Below, piece after piece: positions 50,201 to 62,200 of a DNA stretch of 64,000 bases (positions are counted from its first letter, which is position 1; every line of letters starts with the position of its first letter). The notes beneath the pieces are model-generated. The model saw only the letters and a list, made by a program, of their open reading frames with translations, did not search any database and was not told the origin of the DNA. Origin of the DNA: Pelecanus crispus (lineage: Eukaryota > Chordata > Aves > Pelecaniformes > Pelecanidae); contig NC_134643.1 in the NCBI RefSeq assembly GCF_030463565.1, positions 16,939,606-17,003,605 on the forward strand, in the 5' to 3' direction. Made by a program: the position numbers and the translations under genes.

Positions 50201-53200
50201 TTCATCTAACTTCTTACAGAGCTGCTCTAAGAAATATCATACTGTTAGGTAAAATGTCAGCATGAACAGCTTGGAATTGCTCATCTGCCATTAAATGCTA
50301 GAGCATGAAATGCTAGAGCTAGAGTCCTTTTCATTAAAAGCAGTTGAAACAAATGGATTTTGCTTTAACTTTTTTTTTAATGACTCTATACCTGGGACTG
50401 AATCACAGATATGTGTGAGTTGTGTTTTGATTAATGCTGACCATTCAAGGGCATGTCATTTCAGTCTGTAGTCTTTACAATTCCTGTGAACATTTTTCTC
50501 CACATTTATTCTTCTGTGTTTGGGCAGAGTATATGGAATACAGATGAACTTCCAGTAAAATGCATAGCAATTTAGATAAACAACTCCATATAGTATTTAT
50601 GAAATACGGAAGTTTAAATTCCCACTCAGTGCTTTGAATATGTATCTTACGACTACAGGTGCTGACCTCTCTAGGAACAAATCACTCATGAATAATGGTG
50701 CCTGTATTGCTTTTCCTTTTAGTTCATCATAATCCACAGCAGATATTCCAGTACTACGTTAGACAGAGGTACATTAATGATAAACACCTGCAAATTAACA
50801 TATCCTGTTCAGCAAATGATAGGCACTGTTTACTTGTGAGCTCAGCCAGCCCCTTTTTTGGTGGAAATATATAAATGATGAGCATATGCACAGATGGAAC
50901 TGTACTGTCTCCAGAAATTAATACTTCTGATTATTTCATAGGGCTCATAATACAGAAAACAGCCAAATGGACAACAGCACTCAAGAGAAACTTAGTCATT
51001 GGTTCTTGGGATGGCCCCTTTAGGCAGGGGGATTAAACTATCTGAGCTATGAATTGGACTATTCTACTTAAGGAGGAGAAAATGTATGAACTCTCTGTCT
51101 CTCCTAATGGAGGAGCTATGCCAGATTAACTGGTACAGTTGCTGCCGTTCCCTAGATGCAGTGACTCTTCAGTCTTAAAGAATGATTCATGAGTATATCC
51201 ACTATTGCAGGGCAATAAATAAGAATGCCACGCATTAAGCTTGTAGTACTATCAACTTCAACAGCTCTTTACACACAAGTTGCCAAATACTGAGTTACAC
51301 TGTCCAGCTGACTACATCATGTCCAGCCTGATAGCCTGTTTAATCTCCCTTCCAGCAGCCAACAACTACATATTGTAATGCAGATGGAATATAAAGAATA
51401 TTACGTAGCTGGGCAGGGACTTCACACTCTTGACAACTTAAAAGGGAATTCCTATTTAAAACGTTTAGGGGCGGCTGCTCTTTTAAGGTAGTGGCACTTC
51501 TTTAAAATAAGATTTCAAGGGATTTTTAAAAGATTTTAAGATATGCAGCTTCTCAATAATGGATTTTTTTAATGTAATGTATCATGATCAAACAGAAGCG
51601 AAATTGTGTTTATCATTGTGCATGATATGCATTATCACAGTAAAATGTAAGGGTCAAGTCCAGACATGGTATTAGAAGGTACCTTCAGCAACATCCATTT
51701 TAACTAGATCTGGATAAAGGCCCAAGTATACAGAACATCTATTTCTTTAAAAGTAAACCAGCTAGATCCCTTGAAATTGCAATGAAATTATAAACAAGGT
51801 GATGTTGAATAGATGCCTATTTCTCACTATTTCAAGACTGTGTGAAATCAGGAGAAGCTTCTAAAAATTGCTATTATTTAGTCTCCTCCTCTGATCACTG
51901 TCAGATACAACATAAAATATGAGAGGTGTTATTTTTAGAGGAGGCAGGACAAATGGTCTGCTTTCATGTTAAAACTTTAACAAGGCATACCTGGTAGCTT
52001 TCCTTGTATTGCTAATTCATCAAATTCATTTGGAAACTTCAAGCCTTCCATTATTCTACCTCCTCCGGTTAAAATGTCATAAAGCAGCAAGCCAAATGAA
52101 TAAACATCAGCTTGCTGATTGTAAATAACATTTCCTCTGGCAACCTCCGGTGCTCGAAATCCTGCAAATAAACCATTCATTAATAGTTATGATTCATACC
52201 AAGCTGAAGCCATCTTTATCCTTTTAAGAGCAAACACTTACTGATGAAAATGTCACAGGAAGTAAACCAAAAATGGCACACTATTTCTGGGCTGGCAATA
52301 GTCTGCATGCGGCAGACCTCCAAAAATATCAGCAATCAGTATAAAGGAAGGGGACAGTACATCAGTTACAGAGCTCCTGCACCATTACACATAAAATAAT
52401 TCATTTAGTGATGAATACTGAAAATGAAGGGCAAGTCTGCAGTCTTTACTGAAGGCCTAACATTTAACACTTGAAGTCACACCCCCATGCACAATTTCCA
52501 AGACCTGAAGGCACTTTTCAAAGTTGTTGAATTGTTCCATGCTTTAAAATGGATGCTAATATGTTCTCTCTAAAGTCAGGGAACAGTGCAGATATTTATT
52601 GCCTTTAAAATAAATTAAGACCTGCTTATGCATTACTGAAAATTAAAACAACAAATAATTTTAGCAGTATGATTTCAATATCACAATAACCATACTAAAA
52701 CAAGACAGCAAAAAATCATTAACAAATGCATGTAATTTAATTTGTTCTCTTTTTAAACCTTTAGTATACTCCTTGCTTCTTCTAAAAGGAGTTAAAACAT
52801 GAATAGGAAGAAAGGCCAAGAGGTATAAATCTGGCATCATGACTTGTAATATGATTAGGACTTCATTTTGTGATTTTGACTAGAGTATAGATTTGACTTA
52901 CTTCTTACAGACTAAATAAAAAACATATTAGCTATTTTTTGATATAATGCACTGTAAAACAAAGCATTTTTCTATACCTGGTGTGCCTTCGGAGGTTTTT
53001 ATTCCCATTCGGCAACAATACTGGGCAATGCCATAGTCAGCTATTTTTGCAATAACAGCTGAATTGGGATATAGGGTAAAGAGCAACACATTGTGAGGCT
53101 TTAAATCACGGTAGATGATCATTGCTGAATGCAGGTACCTGTTAGTCAAAAAAGTATTTATTGAAACATTCATAATTCAGGGATGCATCTATACACACAC

Positions 53201-56200
53201 ACACTGAATGCATTATTCCCACAACAGTAAATTGTGCTTTCAAATGTTAAATATTGTGTTAAAAAATGTCAAACGTCACCAACATGACACTGCCTTACTG
53301 GATATTCACTTTAGAATTGTTCTGAAATACTACTTACTGGTGCATAAACATTGCAGTATTTTAGTACCAAGTCTTATCTGAAGTGAGTGTCACTGGCAGT
53401 TTGAAAAATGAATCTTAGAAGTTTAAGCTTCATTGGTCCCTGAGCTCCTTTGCAGGTTCTGTCATTTTACAGTCACACTTCAATAGCTCCTGAGGACATT
53501 CAGAACTTTAAAAATGCACTAAATTAATTTCTTTGACATTTTAATAAGAAATCAAAAGCCACATAGAAATTCCAGCCAGCGCTCTCGCTATTTCTCTACT
53601 TATATGAGCATCACTTGTTAGCAGAAAAAAACAGGTAACAAGTTTGTGTTATATATCAGCTAATCAATCATAAAAATACAAGCATTTGTCTGACCCAGGG
53701 AATATTCTGTTTGAGGTATAAGAAAATATAAGCTTTCCATTTGCAGTATATCCTACTTGCAGCTGTATCCTGTATTTACACCAATGTAGAAGTCACACTT
53801 ACCTTAAGCCATCAGCTACATGTAAAGCTATCCTGTGCTGAAGTGTTCTAGTTAAACTTGCATTGTCTTGTTGAAGCAAACGATCAAGAGATCCTTTAAG
53901 GGCTAGTTCCATCACCAGCATCCGGGGACGGATTGCGGCAGCCAGCAGAGACACTAAACTGGGGTGATGGAGGTGACAAAGCACTGCAAGCTCCTGTAAA
54001 TTGTAAAATCAGATGAAATACTGCAAATAGTATAACCTCTGCAGCTGTGAAGTAAATTCAGAAATGTTTTGGAGTGAAGTCTTGCACTTTACTTAAGCTT
54101 TTTAAGCTCTTCACTAAGGTTGGTATTCCAAAAGTAGCACTACAGAAAAAAAAGGCAGTATTTCTTACTTGTCTTAGGAGCCTGAGGGAAGTGTGTTTAT
54201 TGAAAATCTTTACAGCAACCTCTTCTCCACCATAGGATGCACGATACACAGATCCAAACCCACCATCACCTTTTCAAAGATAAAATTGAAAAGAATATTA
54301 AAAACAAAGGGGTATCAACCTTTTCTCAAAAAAATAAATGAAAGGGTCCAATTTTAAAACATGTGGATCATCTACTGTGTTAAGCTTCATGATCAGTAAT
54401 CTAAACACATAAAAAGCAGTGTCCTAGCATACATGTTAATGGAAAATTGAAAACTCAATAACCTGAAATCCAGAATACCTTAAAAAATACATTTCCACAG
54501 AAAAGAAACCTCTAAAATGTTTTCCATACGTTGCAGAACTGACTTCAATAGATTTGTTTACATAAGCTCTGTAAAAAACCCCTACAAAACAAGGCTTACC
54601 CAAGAGAAATTCAGGAGCTTCATCAAATTCCAGGTCATCATTGTTCAACATAATATTTCTAGGCAAATCAGCCAATATCAGATCAGGAGCAATTTGAGCT
54701 ATTGGAATAGTATGTGTTGGTTGATCTGGATTTACCAAAAGGTCACCTAAGAAAAATGAATGAGACAATTAAAAAAAAAAAGGGTAGTCATCATTCAAAA
54801 GGCACTGAAAGGTACGTAGATCTCTGTGAGTGCATACAGAATCATAGAATCGTTTAGGTTGGAAAAGACCTTTAAGATCATCCAGTCCAACCATTAACCT
54901 ACACTACCAAATCCACGCTACACCAATCAAGGGTAGACTAGACTAAACCATGTCCCCAAGTGCCACATCTACCCGTTTTTTGAACACCTCCAGGGATGGT
55001 GACTCCACCACCTCTCTGGGCAGCCTGGTCCAATGCTTGACTACTCTTTCCGTAAAGAAAATTTTCCTAATTTCCAACCTAAACCTCCCCTGGCACAGCT
55101 TGAGACCATTTCCTCTTGTCCTATCGCTAGTTACTTGGGAGAAGAGACCAACACCCACCTCACTACAGCCTCCTTTCAGGTAGTTGTAGAGAGTGATAAG
55201 GTCTCCCCTCAGCCTCCTCTTCTCCAGGCTAAACAACCCCAGCTCCCTCAGCCGCTCCTCATAAGGCCTGTGCTCCAGACCCTTCACCAGCTTTGTTGCC
55301 CTTCTCTGGACACGCTCCAGCACCTCAATGTCTTTCTTGTATTGAGGGGCCCAAAACTGGACACAGTATTCCAGGTGCGGCCTCACCAGCGCCGAGTACA
55401 GGGGGACAATCACCTCCCTGCTCCTGCTGGCCACACTATGCTCCTGCTGGCCACACTAATGATCAATATGATCATATGATCAATGTACTTCAATGATCAT
55501 ATGATATGGTACATATGATCAATGTACCTAAATTAAATTCCTATGTGTGTGTAAATATATATGCACACACACAAACATACATATATATATATATGGAACA
55601 GAACACTAATTACGTTTGCCATTCAACTTAACGTATCTTACATGTTTAAGTATTTTCAAGTATTGTGATAACAACTATTGCTGCGTAACAACACCAAACT
55701 AACAAAGAGATTATTTTTCTGTCTATAAAAAGAATGAATTCTGTTAGTATGTAGAATGTCATCATGAATATTGCCTTTTAAATTACTGTTGTACGTGGTC
55801 CAACCAAAAGATCTAGTATCAGTTTTACTATGTGCTGGATTCAATTCCATGAACCAAGTTGCATTATTGGTATTATGACAAAACGATTCTTTTCATTATT
55901 GCCATTTATACACAACTATACAGAATAGTGCAATCTGTCCCATATTCTATACTTATACAGACAGCACCTACAAAAAAAAAAGAACAAGTTGCTTTTGACT
56001 TACACCGTAATTATTTCTTACAGAAATGAAACATTTTTAAATAACATGAAGTTATAAAGGGTATGTTGTATAATATTTATCTACATACAGGTATACCTCT
56101 ATATATCTCAGATCGCATAAATATATACCTTCTTCGGCTTTTTTAAGTAAGTCATCAAGTAGTATTTTTTGGTGTTCTTCACCATCCTGAAAGCTGTACA

Positions 56201-59200
56201 GAGCCCATTTCTTCAACAGTGTTTCCCCTTCACCACATACATCTATATCCAGCAAACCTGGAAACCATTCTTCCATAAGAGAATCTATGTGATCCACAAC
56301 TTGCCCCAAAAGGATGCACCCTTTAAGAAACCAGAAGAGGGAAATTACAGCCTCAATCTGCCATACTTGTAATTACAAAGCTGAACTATACATTCCAAAG
56401 GCAAAAGCACAACAAACCAAAATGCCAAGCTGCAATCAAAGTGGAGCAAAAATCAGACTCAGGAATAATTAACCTTTTCTGCAAGAAGGTGCTGTAATTT
56501 TCAAAAAACTGTCTGGGTTGTTGTCAAATATTGCTGATTCCACTAGACAATAAGCTTCAGGAGACCAATTCAAGTAGATGCCTTGTCTCCAATACATTCT
56601 ATTAGGACGAAGAGCTCGCTCTAGAAAATACAAAACTAGATTAAAAATCTGATCTCCCATATGAATGTCATATTTTAAAACATTCAGAATAATTAATGGT
56701 ACTTTAAATATTTAATTATAATTGTAGGTTTATACCTACCCAAATAAAAAAAAACAAAATAAAGGGTTCAACTTTGCAGACAGGACAGCCCCACAAAAGC
56801 TGAATATATGTCAACTGGTGTTCAGTTCCACAAGGCATATCCACAAACTAAATATTTAGTCAGATGGTAAGTCATTTAGCAAGTGATGCACACAGGGATT
56901 ACAGAAATGCTTAGGTACATTCAGGTTCAAACACAGAATATCTCAGGCAACATAAGAAAAAAAAGTCAGTGATTTACATTTTCCCACTATCACACACTCA
57001 TGAAATAGCAAGATACAACTGGAATTCTATGCTGAGGAGGAAGTTGAATGCCAGGAGAGCAGGCAGTTATAAATCATATTTGTAGAGCATTAGCAGTGAG
57101 TATTTTTCATACTTTACCTGTTGCCAGTATTCACAAATCATACATTAAAAAGCCAAAGATAAATGAAATTGCAAAGTTCAGCAGACAGATCTCATGTCAA
57201 AGCACAGAATTACTGGAAAAAAATTAAAGACGTGCCCCCCCCAGCTTCTGATAAAAGCAAAGTTTTTAGACTTTCGTAAAGGGACAATCAATGAACCTGA
57301 AGAAAAGCAGTTTGTTTTTCTGTGTGAAAGACATATCCTTTCCTGTATTCTTTGTAGAAGTGAATGGCAATATTGCATAAATATAAGGATTTCCTCCATC
57401 TCTAGCATGTGAAGGAGAGAAATAGGCTGCTTACAACCTTCACTTTCTTTTGCATACCACTGTAAAGATCAGGCACTATCTGTTTCTGGATATTTCTAAA
57501 TTACAAAAATGACCACTGTTCTTTTTCTCACGTTTGTGAAGTGGCCAGAAATTAACTAAAGCAAAACAATGTTGGGGATTAGAGTTTCAACATGCAGGTG
57601 TTGGCTTTTAAAGCAAACATGCTCACTATTGCTTTTGAAGAGAAAGATTTGTACCTCTTCCTGACAGCATGTAAGGTGATATTTCAAGCAACCTGTTGAT
57701 CAGCCTGGACCAAAATCCCATAGGAAAGTACGGCATCTCATAAAGCCTGATGATAATTTCTGAATTTTCACAGTGGGGAAGCTCTATAACAGGTCTGTGA
57801 TCAGACAAACTGAAAGAATAAAAATATTAGACAGTATTTGATGATGTACTTCAGCCATACTGACCGATGACATACATTATTTATTATGTAAAATGTATTA
57901 TTTATTAATGAATGAATGATTCAAATGATCAGGGAGCAGACAGGTTGTGTATTTGCTTATTCTGCTTGCTTGTGCTAAAGTGAAGTTCTGCTGTAATTCA
58001 AACCCAACTGAACCCCACTAAAAATCATTAGATGTCAAATGTAAATGTGAGAAAAACCTGAGACACATATAAGGCAGGTAAGACATTCAGAAAAAATCTT
58101 CCTATCCCAGGACTTTGAAGAACGTAGAAACTCTAATCAATATAACCATACAACATCCTCTCCGTTAAGCAAAATAAGCATTATTAAACACCTTAGGGAA
58201 ATCTGTAACTGAGGCAGAGAAACTCTGTTACCTGCTTCAGATAAAGCAAAAAGACTGCATTCAAATTCATACCACTTTTTTGTCACCACATTTAATAACT
58301 AGACTGTTGGGAGGAGATAACTGCCTCTGAGTAACTTGACAGTGGTTCTCACTCCAAGCAAATAGGCTATAGAAATTCACGGTTATCTTTTATGTTGCAA
58401 TAATATCTGTAATGGTGGCACACCATGATGTAAAGCTAAATTATAATCTTCCTGCTGTAGTCTCAAAGCATGGTAAGTGTAAAAGAAATATTATCCTCAT
58501 AAAGCATTTTATCATTTATAGATTCCATTTACCCACCACATTAATATGATGTAAGCTTTATCTGCTACAAGATCACCTTAACATGTCTGTGAAAGCATTT
58601 ACTAAAATGTAGTGTACTAAGTATATATCATGCTTTCATATACAAAATTGCTTTGATGATCAGTTAAACTAGTTAGCCTGATGGGAGGTTTTTATTTTGA
58701 TTGATCTCTAATAGCTCTTATTTGTGGGTCTGGCTCTTTGCTTACCTGCTTGGGATTAGTAGTTGATCCTCTCCTAACGGCAAAGCAATCTGAAACTTTT
58801 CCAGAAGCTTAAAGTATTGTGACATGTATATCTTAGGAAACTTGCTCTTCTTTAAAAGGAATTTTTCCACATCTGAACGCTTTACAATTCCCTTAGGATA
58901 TTTAGAAAAGCCTTCCACTTTCACTGTCAGAATCTTTCAAAAAAAGTAAAACAATTTCAGGTGTACAGTTATCATTTGATTACATTTTCCTGACAAACTT
59001 TGTTCCCTGAAATATTTGGTAGCCTATTATTTAGGGAGAAAACCAGACTCCATTTCACAGTGAAACCAAACATTTCCATAATGCTAGCCAGCAAGAAGAC
59101 AGCAGTGAAAAAATTTAACCTGTCCAAGGTAGTGTGCTAGCTTTCTTCAGCAGCTTTCACTGCTCCATATTATATGGAAATTTATTCTACAAGTTAATTT

Positions 59201-62200
59201 GTGAAAGTGTTCTCTGAAACGAGCCTATGTACAGTGATTTCATATCAGTACTTCACACAAGCATATTGGTACTGATGACATGATCTTCTAGGTCTTTTCT
59301 CACTCCTAATCCCACCAGCTTTAAAGGCTCAAACTTCCATTTTTGCCATCCCATTTCCTGCACTGAATGAAAGGTAAAGTTTCAGAGGTTAGGAAATCTG
59401 AATATATATAAAAATTTTTGAGAGTGTTTCTAGATCAACATACCTATCAATGATGATTTCAACAGTCAGCCTGCTACTCTCCCATCCCAACATATGAATC
59501 CATATCACTCACTGTCCTCTGCCATCAGTGCCAAGCATACAATGACCCTTCTTCCCCCATTCTTACTACTTTAATCCAAAATTCCAGCTTTCACCTCAAC
59601 CTATCACAACATATTGCAGGATTACTTTGCACCCCTGGGTTTTTTCTGTTCTACACGTATTTTTGTGTCTGGTGTAGTTTAAATGCCATTGGACATTACA
59701 GCATAAGAGCACAGAACCATTGAGACAGACAGTTTTCTAGAAAGCAAAAGAAACAGAAAGAGCCAGGTAAACTAATCTGGGCCCTGAGAAAATTCTAGGC
59801 CATGAAACAGTAAAGAAATGGTGAAGAAGAATCACTGATAAGTTACAGTGCTTAGTAAGTTACAGAGACAGGGGAAAAAATTTCCATGAATGTAGATACA
59901 AAAAGTAAACATAGTCTAACCTGTGCCATGATTTTACATAGCCACTTAGGATCCACAAAATACAGATCTCTCAGCTGTAGTGCTGGGTCTTGAAAATGAA
60001 GGAGTACACCTGTGCAAAGAATATTGTAATTAGCAATGCATTTCTCAAGCTCCATATTAAGCAAAATAAACACCCCACTCTGGGCTGTTTTTCTTATGTG
60101 ACAACATAAGCAATGTGAATAATAAATACAGCTATTGAATTTATGTCAAAAGGAGAGTAGAATGCAATCATGGTTTGTTCTGCTTTACCTTTGTTTTCAG
60201 ATGTTTTGTTAGATTTGTAATCTGACTTGTTTTTTTTGCCAAGCTGCTATGCTTTGTGTGGTCTGTTATTTAATCTTATGAAGTCTGTATGGCACTGAGA
60301 TAAGCTGTTATGTATATTCACCTAACCACTATTCTTTTCAAGCTGTTATGGGCATTGCATCTTTCTTCAGAAACTGTGCTGTCTAACCAGCAGGTATGAT
60401 ATTTTCAAGGAGGGGTAAGATATATAAATTGTTACAGTAGTGATCCTTTATATCACAGAATTCCTTTATGACATAACAACCTGGATTATCAAACTAACGT
60501 TACCCAAGCTTAAGCATTTCAGCTCAACACTTTGTGGCAGCCTTGTGCGAGATTTAAAAATGCGTACAGGTCTGTCTGCTGCAGGTTTGCAACAAAGTTC
60601 TTATAAAGGTATATTGAAGATAGTATTTCACCTGATTCATTCAGAAAGTGAATTGCATGAGGGAGTTCATTTTCATCCAATTGTAACTGGCTTTCTTGTA
60701 CCAGTTCCAGTAAGCGTTTCTGATCAATCACAGGAAATTCAATTGGGACATTTTTACGTTCCAGCAAAATTCTCTTCTCCAGCTCCAGGTAGCTGTCAGG
60801 AATTAGCTGACCAACGACTGGTTGATCTCTGATCTGTATAAACAGGAATAAGAATCTTAAATGTATTAATTTATTCATGTGAAATGCAGACAATAAAACT
60901 AAGATGTAAGGTGGGTATGTCCACTCAATAGTAGCAACAAGAAGGAACAAGAACACCCATTTATTGACTAACATGGCTTCTGAAACATAGATGTAACTAA
61001 TTCTTTCAGAATTATAATATGAATGTCTTTAAATAAATGAAACTCAAAGAAGAAAACATTTCCATATTACCTGTACATAAAAAAATAAAAAATTATGTCT
61101 TCTGAGAAGTTGAAACAGCAGCTTTAATTTGAAATAAAAGGAAAATATTCACTGTATGAACAGATGATGTCATACATCTCAGGTTAACAGAATACAATAA
61201 GCAAAAGAATAAAAAAAAGATACCTCTTGTAATCTGTAGTATCTCTAGATATGTCTTTAGATAAACTGGGGGGAAAAGTGTAGTAGCTCAATTAAAAGCC
61301 TCCACTGCTGACAGTCAGTGGACAAGAGGAGAGGAAGAAATACATTTGGCCAGGTTAGTGACACTTAAGGGAAAGAGAGTCAGGTGCTTTGCCGCTGTTC
61401 CCTGAGCCCAAGTTCCTTCCTGGAGACATCCTTTGACCTTTGGTATTAGCTAGCACCCAACCAGGTTTTTCATTCTCCATGGGTCCTGAGCTAGTCATTT
61501 TTTTTGAGGAAATGGGAAACAATTTTCCCAACATTTCCAAATTGGCTTCTTAGTCTGTAATCTTCCTCTCAAAGAAGTTAGACACCAATGCACTGTAGCA
61601 TTTTTGTGTGCCAAAAAAAGTAATTAGTACCTTGTGAAAATGCAATTAGTACCTTGTGTAACTTCACAGACTCAGAGCACTTGATGACAATGTTGAATAC
61701 TTAACTCACTTTGTCTAACTTCTAAGCAGGTACCTTGTAACACTCCTTTCACAAAGTGTATACATTATTTATGGAAACTATCTCCTTTCCTTCAGGCTAC
61801 CTTACATTTGTGTAAACGTTTAAACATCAGTTTAAGGCATCGTCGCAAGAGACATGGATGTTACAAGTACAATTTTTAGGTACCTAAGAGTGAAATGTTT
61901 TCAAAAAGCAGAACTCCTCCTGAGTGTTGAAGTAGTATGATTTGATATAGGGCTACATATACCTTTACAAACACTAGCTCTATTCATGCCCACTGGATGT
62001 ATGAGAAGTGGAATTAATCCATTCTGCCTGAATAGGCCACCTCACTGCCACTTAGCGCCCGTTCGCTATTCCTTGAACGGTGGAATGAAGTTAGGCAGAT
62101 TATGGATGTGGCTATGCTGGTAGTTTCTGAGAGAGAAACAAGAGGTGTGCACACTCTTTCTCTCCTTTATAACACCACCAGTGTGAGGCTGGTCATAAAT

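Noticed and set aside
54943-55434. 163-codon minus-strand open frame inside LRRK2 as a nested gene
   Set aside because: Same CR1 reverse-transcriptase fragment as at 30 kb.
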